From a virus, in IMG/VR virus record IMGVR_UViG_3300043446_004967, positions 1 to 64,000 of that record: a stretch of 64,000 nt of DNA; one strand, written 5' to 3'. The position numbers were made by a program, and so were the translations under genes. Below, piece after piece: positions 18,485 through 26,769 of this stretch. The notes beneath the pieces were generated by a model, which worked only from the letters and a program-made list of their open reading frames with translations, had not been told where the DNA came from and did no database searches. The number at the start of each line of letters is the position of its first letter. Positions within the stretch are counted from its first letter, which is position 1.

Positions 18485-19133
18485 ACGAACTGCCTAGCAC
18501 TTTTTCTGCTATCTGATGCGTTATCATATGTAGCCGGGACGCTTGCGCTTCTTCGGCTTTAATGCCGCGAAGCGTATCACGCACGTCTGCGGGAAACGAG
18601 GCGAAAGAGTCCCCTTCCGACGCTGAGACGCTGCCGCCAAGCCCTTTTATTTTTGCAAGCTTGTCCAGAAATTCCGCCGCCACAAGAAACTCTTTTGCCG
18701 TCGTCGGCAAAAGTTTGCGCATCGTGCGCTCATGAGCTACGTCTATGGATATGCGCTCCTTTTGCAGGCGATACAGTCGGTTTAACTCGGCTTCTACGTC
18801 TACGCCGGGGCGGTTCGCCTCCATGAGGGCATCCAGCGGCGCGTGAGTAGCGTCGGAGGTCAGCAGATGTATATTTTTCGCTCGAAAAGTATTTAACGCA
18901 GCCGAAAAGGTGCGCTCGGAAACGTCGAGCCAACCGTTAGTCGCAAACCATTTAGCGATGTCGGGGACGGACTGCCCTTCCCGCAAACTAAGGACAATCG
19001 CGGAATAGCGCGGGTTCCTCAGTACGATGTTGATCGCCGCCTGATCCTTTCTTTGCTTGTCCGCGTCAGCCGCGCTAGGCGGCGCCTTTTTAAGCGCGGG
19101 TCTTCCTAACGGACGAGAGCTTAGTTTTCGCAT
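18462..19133 (-). CDS. Putative terminase small subunit
   Basis: A 223-aa protein starting MRKLSSRPLGRPALKKA. A basic N-terminus precedes a helix-turn-helix-like segment (SVPDIAKWFATNGWLDVSER, residues about 60-80) and a helical, coiled-coil-prone middle (LNRLYRLQKERISIDVAHER). It overlaps both the ParB-domain gene (44 bp) and the large terminase (23 bp). Position, size and DNA-binding pattern fit a small terminase that recognises the packaging site. There is no direct family match I can name. Confidence 0.6.
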   Translation of the reverse strand: MRKLSSRPLGRPALKKAPPSAADADKQRKDQAAINIVLRNPRYSAIVLSLREGQSVPDIAKWFATNGWLDVSERTFSAALNTFRAKNIHLLTSDATHAPLDALMEANRPGVDVEAELNRLYRLQKERISIDVAHERTMRKLLPTTAKEFLVAAEFLDKLAKIKGLGGSVSASEGDSFASFPADVRDTLRGIKAEEAQASRLHMITHQIAEKVLGSSYDKKDDE

Positions 19134-19929
19134 TGCCCGGAACCTCGTTTGTTACCCACTGCTTCACTACGTCCGCCATAGCGCGCCCGTCTTCCGCGCA
19201 TTTCGCTTCAAGGGCCGCCAGCTTCTTTTCCGTTTCGCGGTCGATAGGGATGTAATGGTGCTTCTTGCCTTCAAAGGAGAAGACCAGAAACCCTTTTTCC
19301 ATATCCGTCCCGCCTTCCCGGAAAATTCCGTTTAACACGGCGGATAGATCGTCCACGGATTTAATAGTCTCTTTCGCGTCTTGCAGCTTCTTGCGCTGCG
19401 CCGGCGTCACTGACTTCTCGACGCTCGAGTACAGCTTTTTGAACGCCTGCTCTTTGGTGAATCCCATCTGCGCCTTGATAAGCGCCTCTTCCAGCCCCGC
19501 CCGCTTTAATTTGTCGTACAGGCGCACGAATTTTTCGGGATCCGTCGTACCTCGCAAATTATTCCGGGCCATTCCCTCGATGTCCCGTTTCGTCTCGTCC
19601 CAGTCATGGTGAATTATCGCCGGAAGCTTGGTGAACTTTAGCAGTTTCGCCGCTTTATACCGATGCTCTCCGCTGACCATCGTGTACCAGCCGGCCTTCT
19701 TGGGGTCCGGCGCGACATGCACGGGTTCGTCAAAACCGTCGGTCCTGATTTTTTCTACAAGAAGGTCGAACGTCTTGTCGTCCTGAACGTTAGGGTTCTC
19801 CTCCCATAAGGTAATTTTGTCGATAGGGATGTCGTACACCTTAACGGTGGAGGACATCGGCGCCGGAGGCGTCGCGGGCGCCTTATCCTTAGCGGAAAGC
19901 GCGGCGCGTCTTTTAAGTACGGGAGGCAT
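19090..19929 (-). CDS. ParB/Srx-superfamily domain protein
   Basis: A 279-aa protein starting MPPVLKRRAALSAKDKAP. After about 30 disordered residues comes a ParB N-terminal domain: VYDIPIDKITLWEENPNVQ, then DGFDEPVHV and the signature SGEHRYKAAKLL (residues about 86-97), which in ParB proteins forms the CTP/nucleotide-binding box. No classical HTH for parS is evident, so it may be a ParB-like nuclease or CTPase rather than a partition protein. Such domains are common beside phage terminases and DNA-modification genes. A perfect parS sequence lies 30 kb away at 49456-49471. Confidence 0.8.
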   Translation of the reverse strand: MPPVLKRRAALSAKDKAPATPPAPMSSTVKVYDIPIDKITLWEENPNVQDDKTFDLLVEKIRTDGFDEPVHVAPDPKKAGWYTMVSGEHRYKAAKLLKFTKLPAIIHHDWDETKRDIEGMARNNLRGTTDPEKFVRLYDKLKRAGLEEALIKAQMGFTKEQAFKKLYSSVEKSVTPAQRKKLQDAKETIKSVDDLSAVLNGIFREGGTDMEKGFLVFSFEGKKHHYIPIDRETEKKLAALEAKCAEDGRAMADVVKQWVTNEVPGNAKTKLSSVRKTRA

Positions 19930-19931
19930 GA

Positions 19932-21452
19932 TTAACCTTTTAAAGAAGCAAGGAATTTGTCTTTTCTGATGAAGATCTCTTCGGCGGTCGTGCAGTCGTC
20001 CACGTAGCCCGCTTCCTTCATGCTGTGGTTAATGGCGGACCTCGCGTAGGTGAACCCCGTCCGCCTCGTCATGTCGCCGACGACCACTCCGTTGGTGTTT
20101 TTTGCCAACGAGTTAACATAGGCGCAGACGTCGTTCAGCTTGTACTTGGTCCCCTTGAGCGAGTTCACCATTTCTTGCACGCCCTTCGGCGTTTTGTAGC
20201 CGTTTAAATACTTGCGTGCCGGCTTCTCCACTTCGTCCGCGAGCCGGCGGATACACAGCGGGGCGTTATACTTTTCCCGAATAATATCTCTCCACGGCAG
20301 CACTAGTTTCCGCGCTTCCTCTTTATTGTCGCGTATCCACATAAGCGTGCCGACCAGTTTGTCCTTCTTTTTCCGGGGGATAACGAAAGGATAATCGGGG
20401 AAGAACGTGCGCTGGTAATCGGATTCCGTAATAATCCCGGGCACGCCCATATATAACGCTTCAAAGATGCCCGTCGGGTGATCTAAGTGAGACAGCGGGC
20501 ATACGAAGCACGCGAACTTCCGCAGCATACGAATGAAGTTGTCGCGCGGGTTGTTTTCCAGAATAACGAATTGTTTTCCTACGTTCGCAAAGTCGAACCC
20601 CGCCCGTTTCAGCTTATTTTTCATCGGCCCTTGCAACCTGCCCGACAAGGAAATGGTCAGGCACACGTCCGTCATGCCCGCTTTAAACAGGTAATCGAAC
20701 CATGGCACGTATTCGATGTAAGAAGGCCCGAACAGTCGCCCGAGGCAAAGCACCTGAAACCCTTTTTCCGCCTTCCAGCGGTCCGGCATGTAAAGCTTGT
20801 CCAGTTCGGCGCACTCGACGCCGGCGGGGATGACTTTTGTCCGGTCCGACCACTTACGTATGACGCTGAGCGCGAAAGTGTCCGTCATAGCTTCCGCGAC
20901 TTCCGTGCGGTTATGATCGGAGAGGAAGATCGAACTGTCGGCGGCCAGATAGCCCAGACATTGCGCCCACCAATAAGCCCGTGTTGTGAACTGGCGCTTT
21001 CTTGTCTGGGGGAACTCCTCGATAACGACAACGGGCAGCCCGTAGCTTTTATCGGAAAAGACGTCCTCTACGTCAAAAAAACGAGGGCTTTCTAACGTGC
21101 GTTTATACGTCAGCGCCAGCGAGGTTCGGCAAGTAACAAGAACGTCAATATGATACGTTCCTGCTATTCGGTTAAAGAGGTTAAAGAACTTATCCGTAAT
21201 CAGCCCGTCCACGACAAACTGGTCGGTGATATGCTCGGTACGAATAATCCCGACGTTCGGGTGGGACTCAATTTCGTTTGGCGTGTATTCCGTGTCAGGA
21301 AGCATCCAGTAAACAAAATGTCCGCGAGCAGTGAGTTCGCGGACAAGGGAGACATATTTATGATACGTACTCGACCCCGCTAAGTTCCCTGACTGAACGT
21401 ACACGCCGTCGATCAGGACGCGAAGCCTAGGGACGTATAAATTTTCCGCCAT
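19932..21452 (-). CDS. GT-B fold glycosyltransferase (family 4-like)
   Basis: A 506-aa protein starting MAENLYVPRLRVLIDGVYV. The C-terminal Rossmann half shows KVIPAGVECAELDKLY, GFQVLCLGRLFG and the HPTGIFEALYMGVPGIITES acceptor, which is the E(x7)E-like nucleotide-sugar motif of GT4 enzymes. About 90 extra C-terminal residues (RTGFTYARSAINHSMKEAGY) look like a small DNA-binding-type helical domain. It lies between ParB and terminase genes and a winged-helix gene, not beside tail fibres. Modification of phage DNA, rather than of host surface glycans, is therefore a reasonable inference. The sugar and acceptor are unknown. Confidence 0.72.
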   Translation of the reverse strand: MAENLYVPRLRVLIDGVYVQSGNLAGSSTYHKYVSLVRELTARGHFVYWMLPDTEYTPNEIESHPNVGIIRTEHITDQFVVDGLITDKFFNLFNRIAGTYHIDVLVTCRTSLALTYKRTLESPRFFDVEDVFSDKSYGLPVVVIEEFPQTRKRQFTTRAYWWAQCLGYLAADSSIFLSDHNRTEVAEAMTDTFALSVIRKWSDRTKVIPAGVECAELDKLYMPDRWKAEKGFQVLCLGRLFGPSYIEYVPWFDYLFKAGMTDVCLTISLSGRLQGPMKNKLKRAGFDFANVGKQFVILENNPRDNFIRMLRKFACFVCPLSHLDHPTGIFEALYMGVPGIITESDYQRTFFPDYPFVIPRKKKDKLVGTLMWIRDNKEEARKLVLPWRDIIREKYNAPLCIRRLADEVEKPARKYLNGYKTPKGVQEMVNSLKGTKYKLNDVCAYVNSLAKNTNGVVVGDMTRRTGFTYARSAINHSMKEAGYVDDCTTAEEIFIRKDKFLASLKG

Positions 21453-21460
21453 AACGCCGG

Positions 21461-21940
21461 CTAGTTTAGGATTACATAGTCTCCCCCTTGGCCGTCGCGT
21501 TGCGCGCTTAACACGGGAGGTTCCTCCTTATTAGGAATATACATTTTTATATCTCTTGTCAAGACGGGCTGTTTACCCTGCTCCGGAACTGTCTTAGTGT
21601 CGAAGGTCCCGTCGTCTTTCTCATAAACGTAGAGCCTGACCCTTAACGCACGCCTTCCCAGCCCTGTTATGTTACACCCGGAGACGGACAAGGTTCCCAC
21701 CTGCCTGCCCGACCACGGACATTTGCGTCGGCCAATCTCAAACACAAGCCCTTGGTTCTTAAGGTCTGCAACTCTACGACTTACCGTAGTAAGTTCTAGG
21801 CCCAGAGTTTCCGCTATCTGCGTGCGCGTGCAGCCGAAGTGGGTTTCAATGAAACAGTACAGACGGTATGTTATCGTACCGTGCATAAGCAGAGGGTGCC
21901 GGCCTTTATACCCCGAAGGGCGTCGTTTTTGCGCGCTCAT
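21461..21940 (-). CDS. Winged helix-turn-helix DNA-binding protein
   Basis: I choose ATG 21940 (MSAQKRRPSGYKGRHPLL), immediately after the upstream stop at 21942; a TTG at 21967 is less likely. Residues about 25-70 form a MarR/IclR-like winged helix: RLYCFIETHFGCTRTQIAET, then LTTVSRRVADLKNQGLVFEI. A CPWSGRQVG stretch may bind metal. It probably regulates phage genes; targets are not evident. Confidence 0.65.
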   Translation of the reverse strand: MSAQKRRPSGYKGRHPLLMHGTITYRLYCFIETHFGCTRTQIAETLGLELTTVSRRVADLKNQGLVFEIGRRKCPWSGRQVGTLSVSGCNITGLGRRALRVRLYVYEKDDGTFDTKTVPEQGKQPVLTRDIKMYIPNKEEPPVLSAQRDGQGGDYVILN

Positions 21941-21941
21941 C

Positions 21942-22868
21942 TCATACTCGCCGGCTGGCTTTGTCAAGGCCCGCCCACAATAACTCCATATCGGGCTGTA
22001 GCTGCGCTTCTTGCTGCATTATCGCGGCGGGTAAGTGTTTGATGAACAGACTCTCAGGCAGTGTAAGTCCCGCCTCCTTAATGCGGCGCTCCGTGATGCC
22101 CACCCAGCATATCCACCGCCGTATAGCGGCGTAGTCTGCGCCCCTGTCGCGGCCTATGCCTGCGGCTAACGGTATAAAATCTCCGTCCTCTGCCGCAAGG
22201 TAGGCCCAAGCGTCCCGCCCTGCGTCGGCTAGAGTTCCCGGGGCGACTAGGGAGGGGCGAACCTGAAGCCCGCCGTATAGTAACCATTTCACGACCCGTT
22301 CGGGGAGCGCACTAATTACACTGAAGTTCTCCGGGGTGGGCAGCGCGGAAACAAGACCCAATAGTTCCTCGTCCGTTGTTGGGTTATCCCCGTGGGGCTC
22401 TTTTTCGTGCCAGAACGCTCCCTCTATCCCTCCCGGTAACTCCGCGATAGTCCATGTCTGAAGCGCCATCACCAACCAGCTGCTCAGCGGCCGGCGCTCC
22501 TCCGGCTTGCGGTCTGCCGATTCGTACAGTTCCTGAAAGGTAAGCCCTACCTCCGTGTAAAAAGCGCCCAAACGTAGCATTACGTACCGCGCCGCGTGTT
22601 CCGCCCACTCCGAGTCACGCAGCATGAAATAATAACGCTTCTGCCACACGTCTAAAGCGGCAAGGTAGGAGCGCAATAAGGGCATCTCTACCGCTGCGGG
22701 AGCGGCGTCCCCGTCTCCGCATAGCAACGCAATACGCCGTCTTATGTTTTGCCCGCAAGGGGTTCGCAAAAGGTAGTCCCTAGGTAAGTCTTTGTTGAGG
22801 CGTCGAGGAGGCTGAAAGTATCCCAGTACCCGCGTCTTCGACGGAGCCGTTTTGGTGAGTTTCACCAT
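21942..22868 (-). CDS. Hypothetical helical protein
   Basis: A 308-aa protein from ATG 22868 (MVKLTKTAPSKTRVLGYFQ), just after the kinase-like gene; a more upstream start would lie almost wholly inside that gene. It is rich in Trp and helical segments (LDVWQKRYYFMLRDSEWAEH, RDAWAYLAAED, IRRWICWVGITERRIKEAG). The C-terminus (LLWAGLDKASRRV) overlaps the regulator start region. I recognise no family. It may be a structural or regulatory protein with host or phage partners. Confidence 0.6.
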   Translation of the reverse strand: MVKLTKTAPSKTRVLGYFQPPRRLNKDLPRDYLLRTPCGQNIRRRIALLCGDGDAAPAAVEMPLLRSYLAALDVWQKRYYFMLRDSEWAEHAARYVMLRLGAFYTEVGLTFQELYESADRKPEERRPLSSWLVMALQTWTIAELPGGIEGAFWHEKEPHGDNPTTDEELLGLVSALPTPENFSVISALPERVVKWLLYGGLQVRPSLVAPGTLADAGRDAWAYLAAEDGDFIPLAAGIGRDRGADYAAIRRWICWVGITERRIKEAGLTLPESLFIKHLPAAIMQQEAQLQPDMELLWAGLDKASRRV

Positions 22869-22873
22869 AGACA

Positions 22874-23527
22874 CTACCCCCGCACGTCTTCCACCGTGAA
22901 CTCCAGCCGCATCGTCGGCGGATTTTCCTCGTCGGCACATCGCAGCGCCCGCAATGCGCGGTACTGCTGCCCCTCTCGCGTAAGAAAGAAACCTCCGCGC
23001 GTACCTTCTATATCTTGGTACGTTTCGCCCCATCGGATAAACTCCGTGCCGGGCGAGGCTAGTCTAATTAATAGGGACGAGCTTCGCGGGATCGACGTAA
23101 GCGGCCCCATTTCGGCGATAAACCGCACGTCCGGCACGATAAAGACGACAGGCGTGCCCTCGGCTTGTGCTGAGAGGGTAATCGCGCGCGCGGCTCTCTT
23201 AGCAAAGAAGTCCGCCCCCCAGTTCGGTTTGATGCAACTTTCCGCCAGAGACGCCCAGACCTCCCGCGGACGCTTGCCGTCAAATTCCGCGAGCGGAGTT
23301 TCTTTGTCTTCGTCTTTTACACAGTCTTCCCGCAGTCTGTAGAGGGCGGCAGCAGCCGCTTTCAGCGGATCCGCCAGCCGCACGGTGTGCACCGTCTCGC
23401 CTTGCTTCCGCAAAGACGCGCCAATAATTTCAGCGAGCGTATCTTTCCCCGAACGATCCGGACCGTTTATAAGGATAACCCGAATAGGGTATAACGCCAT
23501 AGACCCTAATGTAATGATATGTTCCAT
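22874..23527 (-). CDS. Deoxynucleoside monophosphate kinase-like P-loop protein
   Basis: Start placed at ATG 23527 (MEHIITLGSMALYP); ATG 23500 is also possible and has an AGGG site. The P-loop GPDRSGKDTLAEII follows a strand (RVILING), as in T4 gp1-type dNMP kinases and related adenylate-kinase-fold enzymes. A second conserved part reads VRLADPLKAAAAALY, then KPNWGADFFAKRAARAI and FIVPDVRFIAE, typical of dNMP kinases ('D.RF..E'). It would phosphorylate dNMPs for the phage nucleotide pool. It is downstream of thyX, consistent with that role. A role in dNMP hypermodification cannot be excluded. Confidence 0.68.
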   Translation of the reverse strand: MEHIITLGSMALYPIRVILINGPDRSGKDTLAEIIGASLRKQGETVHTVRLADPLKAAAAALYRLREDCVKDEDKETPLAEFDGKRPREVWASLAESCIKPNWGADFFAKRAARAITLSAQAEGTPVVFIVPDVRFIAEMGPLTSIPRSSSLLIRLASPGTEFIRWGETYQDIEGTRGGFFLTREGQQYRALRALRCADEENPPTMRLEFTVEDVRG

Positions 23528-23606
23528 ACTTTTAATATTTTCCAGTCTATTTGCAGGGTAAAGTATACGTTTAGGGGGGCGGAAAGCCCCCCTTAGTCTT
23601 CTACCA

Positions 23607-24425
23607 TCATACTTTGCTGTGCGCAAATACCGCGTACTCCCCGTCGGGGGAGTCCAAGATCTGCATATCTTGGTAGAGGGCCGAATATGCCTTCTTGAAG
23701 ATTCTTGCGATCTGAAGGAAAACTTCGCGCATCTCCTCCTCCGCGCTCGGCGCCGTGCGTAATTCTATAAGTTGCCGCCATGTCCGAGGGTTCCCCGTCA
23801 GCACGATACCGGTGCAAAGCCCTTCCGGCATTACTCTACGGTTCGCGGACTGAAAGAGTTTTTTCAGACTGAACGGCATGTCGGGGTTGTCCATCCCGCA
23901 CAATTCCGTTAACTCTTGCGCCACCTCTCCCAAGTGCGTAATTGTGCGCTCGAAAATACTTCGGATTTTGTCCGCAGTTTCCTCCGGCAGCTGCGTGTGG
24001 TAGACCTCCGGGAAGTAGGCCGCCAGCGTTATCGGGCGCACGAAGCGTAAACTTTCTTGGGAGGGGCTAAGCTCCTCCCCGGGAACTAAATGCCGGTGAC
24101 GTATCACTTCGTGAGTGAACACGCGAGACACGTTTTCAATAGCAATCGTGTCGTACACATGCTCCAGTACGCTTCCGTGACCGGACTTTAAAATGTTGCC
24201 GATGTACGGCATGTTTCCTTCCCGAACTCGGGTGAGGTTCGGGTTAAGATGCGTGCCGAAGGCGTTGTAACAGCGACGTCCGGCGATTTCTACCAAAGTT
24301 TCGGCGTCCGTAGTTGCGCCGGTAGACCATTCCGGCGCCCCGAGGCTGCGTAGGTAAGCCTCTACGTTCTCCTGAATAAGTCTAGTTTGCCCTATGTGAA
24401 AAACACTGGGTGTCGTGAACTTCAT
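23607..24425 (-). CDS. thyX: Flavin-dependent thymidylate synthase ThyX
   Basis: A 272-aa protein starting MKFTTPSVFHIGQTRLI. It has the ThyX architecture: SGHGSVLEH (about 81-89), the RHR motif (109-111), SQESLRF (122-128) and RRVMPEGLCTGIVLTGNPRT near the C-terminus. In the usual motif RHR is followed within a few residues by the S-Q/E-S-x-R part; here RHRH is followed by LVPGEELSP before SQESLR, an insertion of several residues. It makes dTMP from dUMP using FAD and methylene-folate. With nrdA, nrdB, dut and the kinase-like gene it completes a dTTP supply route. Confidence 0.92.
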   Translation of the reverse strand: MKFTTPSVFHIGQTRLIQENVEAYLRSLGAPEWSTGATTDAETLVEIAGRRCYNAFGTHLNPNLTRVREGNMPYIGNILKSGHGSVLEHVYDTIAIENVSRVFTHEVIRHRHLVPGEELSPSQESLRFVRPITLAAYFPEVYHTQLPEETADKIRSIFERTITHLGEVAQELTELCGMDNPDMPFSLKKLFQSANRRVMPEGLCTGIVLTGNPRTWRQLIELRTAPSAEEEMREVFLQIARIFKKAYSALYQDMQILDSPDGEYAVFAHSKV

Positions 24426-24466
24426 AGTCTCTTACCTTTTAAATAATGGTTGCGGTATTAGAGGCG

Positions 24467-24796
24467 CTACTGCACCCGCTCGGGCGCCGTATAGGAGGAG
24501 ATCTGCTCCAGAACGGTTAACTGTAACACTGTAACTCTCTGCCGTGCGGCCTCCCTTCCTTCGGGGAACACTTGATTAACCTCCAAGCAGAGGCTGGGTA
24601 TCAAGAAAAAGTTTACGTACACCGTCTCGTTTCGGACGCAAGCGGCATACTTATATTCTCCTTTAGCTGCCACAGAAGCTGTCACATCTCCGAGGTGCGG
24701 CAGTCCGGTCGCAAAGGCAATTGCGGGAAGGGAGAGCCATACTCGCCCCTCGTGAAAAAACCCTCCGTCGGCGAATGTCGTTCCTTGCGCGGTCAT
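24467..24796 (-). CDS. Hypothetical protein
   Basis: A 109-aa protein starting MTAQGTTFADGGFFHEGRVW. It is beta-rich in the first 70 residues (GRVWLSLPAIAFA, YKYAACVRNETVYVNFFLIP) followed by a helix. It lies between thyX and the metallophosphoesterase. No family recognised. Confidence 0.55.
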   Translation of the reverse strand: MTAQGTTFADGGFFHEGRVWLSLPAIAFATGLPHLGDVTASVAAKGEYKYAACVRNETVYVNFFLIPSLCLEVNQVFPEGREAARQRVTVLQLTVLEQISSYTAPERVQ

Positions 24797-24825
24797 TTTA
24801 TCCCCTGATTTTTACCTTTAAATAG

Positions 24826-25644
24826 CTATACTGCTATGATTAACTGTTCGTCGAACTCCGGGTTCGCGGGCAGCCCGGCGGAATCCGGGTATCCCGCAGG
24901 ATTGCACACTACGCGACAGCCGTCCACTGTATAATCCGCGCTATTATGCATGTGCCCGTGTATCCATAAGGAAACCCCGTACTCTTGCATTACCGGCTCA
25001 AGGTTGGAATAATAAGCGCTGTTCAGCGGGCTATGCAGGTAACGTGGCGGTACGCTTCGCCGACTGGGCGCATGGTGTGTGGCTACGATCTTTCGCGTAG
25101 CCTTATCCTCCTTGGATAGAAGGGACGCTAGTTTTCTTACGCTTTTGCGGTGCATCTGCCGGGTGTCTTCGGGCGTGAGGGCGGCCCCCGCCCCCTTATG
25201 GATATATTTATAGTCTGAGATACGCGACGCTATGTCGGGCGACGACCCCACCTCCGACCAAAGCGTGCCGTAGAAGATAGCGTACTCTTGCGATCCCTTA
25301 GCCCAACGATACACGCCTATGCCGTCATACCCTACCTTTTTGCCGGGAGGCGGCACATATAACCCGACGCGCGCCTCTACTGCTAGTTCCGTCATCCACC
25401 TGTCCGTAAGGTACGGATCGGACCCGTAATACTCATGGTTCCCCGGGAGGTAGATAACGTCCCTGTACTGCGTCAGCGCGTACAACCACTCCACAAAGCG
25501 GTCGTAGGCCACTTCCGTAATAAGCGCGGCGGATATGATATCCCCCGCCAAAATTAATACATCTTCGCCGAGGTACTCTAGCGGAGGAATCGGGCGCGGG
25601 CCGAGGGCCTCTAAGTGCAAGTCACTGACCGGACGTATTCGCAT
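24826..25644 (-). CDS. Calcineurin-like metallophosphoesterase
   Basis: A 272-aa protein starting MRIRPVSDLHLEALGPRP. All five metal/catalytic motifs are visible in order: SDLH (7-10), GD (34-35), GNHEYY (68-73), THHAPS (about 188-193) and HGHMHNS (about 228-234). It is a dinuclear-metal phosphoesterase in the cytoplasm. Substrate is unknown; phage members act on nucleotides, cyclic nucleotides or 3'-5' RNA/DNA ends. It sits next to the C5 methyltransferase. It could serve nucleic-acid processing or degrade defence signalling nucleotides, but nothing in the sequence decides this. Confidence 0.85.
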   Translation of the reverse strand: MRIRPVSDLHLEALGPRPIPPLEYLGEDVLILAGDIISAALITEVAYDRFVEWLYALTQYRDVIYLPGNHEYYGSDPYLTDRWMTELAVEARVGLYVPPPGKKVGYDGIGVYRWAKGSQEYAIFYGTLWSEVGSSPDIASRISDYKYIHKGAGAALTPEDTRQMHRKSVRKLASLLSKEDKATRKIVATHHAPSRRSVPPRYLHSPLNSAYYSNLEPVMQEYGVSLWIHGHMHNSADYTVDGCRVVCNPAGYPDSAGLPANPEFDEQLIIAV

Positions 25645-25653
25645 AACCCTCTC

Positions 25654-26430
25654 CTACGTTTCATATGTCCGGCTGTCGGGCAGTTCGACTACCGCCTGTA
25701 TTGTCTCGAAAATCGCCAACGCAATTTCAGGAACAATGGCGTTCCCTACAAGCTTAAGTCTGTCCAGCCCGCCGGGTACCCCATCATTTTTTCTGCAAAC
25801 GAGGGGTTCAGGTATATCGGATCTTCCGCGCAAATCCTCAACCCTTCCGACGCCTTGGAACCTCTGTATTCCGGGCTGCCACGGAACCGCGCTCTGCCCG
25901 CCCCCATGCCTTCGGACGCCGTACAGGTCGGAACGCGGAGATTCCGGTCTGTGCCCGACGATCCATACCCGGTTCCGCAGGTGGACGGCCCCGACGGCAC
26001 AAGCCGGAATAATAAATGGCCGCACGGCGTAGCCGAGGTTTTCCAGATCATCCTTTGTCCGACGGAATCCCATCGGGAGGAAGTTTGCAACATTCTCGCA
26101 AACAACCCAAGAAGGTCCGACGGCGGCGATGACCCGGCGCATCTCTGGCCAAAGGTCGCGTCCGTCGGAAGTCCCCCGTCGCTTTCCGGCGACGCTGAAC
26201 GGCTGACAGGGAAATCCTCCGACGATAACGTCGATGGCCCCGAGCGTGTCGCGTTCCTGCTCATAGTTAAATCCTTTAATGTCCGCGTACAGCGGTATTC
26301 CGGGGAATCGTTTTCGGAGGAGTGCGGCGCACTCTGGGTCATTGTCACAAAAGGCAGCGACGCTCCACCCGAGGTAGTCGGCGGCTATTGCAAACCCGCC
26401 GATGCCGGAGAATAGATCTAGGACCCGCAT
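25654..26430 (-). CDS. dcm: DNA (cytosine-5)-methyltransferase
   Basis: A 258-aa enzyme starting MRVLDLFSGIGGFAIAADYL. Motif I is DLFSGIGG (5-12), motif IV GGFPCQPFS with catalytic Cys near residue 75, motif VI ENV (112-114), motif VIII RNRVWIVG (152-159) and motif X GNAIVP near 230. The target-recognition region is short (about 70 residues), making the enzyme smaller than most free-standing C5 MTases. No restriction partner is next to it, so protection of phage DNA is likely. Its 3' two-thirds also carry a second long open frame (25746-26348). Confidence 0.9.
   Translation of the reverse strand: MRVLDLFSGIGGFAIAADYLGWSVAAFCDNDPECAALLRKRFPGIPLYADIKGFNYEQERDTLGAIDVIVGGFPCQPFSVAGKRRGTSDGRDLWPEMRRVIAAVGPSWVVCENVANFLPMGFRRTKDDLENLGYAVRPFIIPACAVGAVHLRNRVWIVGHRPESPRSDLYGVRRHGGGQSAVPWQPGIQRFQGVGRVEDLRGRSDIPEPLVCRKNDGVPGGLDRLKLVGNAIVPEIALAIFETIQAVVELPDSRTYET
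25746..26348 (-). CDS. Possible overlapping gene inside dcm (+1 frame)
   Basis: A 200-codon open frame lies wholly within the methyltransferase gene, same strand, shifted +1. It begins MTMTQSAPHSSENDSPEY and contains LLGLFARMLQTSS, MIWKTSATPCGHLLFRLVPS and NPSFAEKMMGYPAGWTDL. From general knowledge, proteins with 'TWK..ATP.GRLLF.L.PS' followed by 'NP.F.E.MMG.P.GWTDL' are annotated in many phages next to or overlapping C5 methyltransferase genes, so this may be a real dual-coding pair. The N-terminal 50 residues mirror dcm motif IV in another frame. No strong ribosome site is seen. Expression is unproven. Confidence 0.45.
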   Translation of the reverse strand: MTMTQSAPHSSENDSPEYRCTRTLKDLTMSRNATRSGPSTLSSEDFPVSRSASPESDGGLPTDATFGQRCAGSSPPSDLLGLFARMLQTSSRWDSVGQRMIWKTSATPCGHLLFRLVPSGPSTCGTGYGSSGTDRNLRVPTCTASEGMGAGRARFRGSPEYRGSKASEGLRICAEDPIYLNPSFAEKMMGYPAGWTDLSL

Positions 26431-26726
26431 GTCTCACAAGCCTCTGCTAGCTCCTCTAGTGCTTGCTCTAGCTCAGACCTACAGTTTATATAGGCGGACG
26501 ACTCCGCATCGGTAAACTCACGTACCCAACGGACGTGATTGAGGCCCCGCAGTCTGTCTACGCACCGCTTCGCCTTCGTCAAGTTCTGCCGGAAAAGGGT
26601 TCTTTGAGCAGGGTTCCACCCATCAAGCAGGCAGCGGGAGGCCACTCGTAATAGATGTGTGGACTTGTGCAGGGCAACCCCTGCGGTGATGGCTTTTTTG
26701 TAGCGTTTAAGGTGGCTAAAAATCAT
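26418..26726 (-). CDS. Hypothetical small helical protein
   Basis: A 102-aa protein starting MIFSHLKRYKKAITAG. It is mostly helical and basic in the first half, acidic at the end (QALEELAEACETCGS). Its 3' end overlaps the start of dcm by 13 bp, so the two are probably translated together. Function unknown. Confidence 0.6.
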   Translation of the reverse strand: MIFSHLKRYKKAITAGVALHKSTHLLRVASRCLLDGWNPAQRTLFRQNLTKAKRCVDRLRGLNHVRWVREFTDAESSAYINCRSELEQALEELAEACETCGS

Positions 26727-26769
26727 AAGTTCGACTCCTTAGTTTGTTTTTAGGATGTGCACGGTCCCC

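Noticed and set aside
25615-26415. 266-codon plus-strand frame opposite dcm
   Set aside because: It is antisense to a well-supported enzyme gene, lacks any domain pattern and has no promoter or ribosome site.
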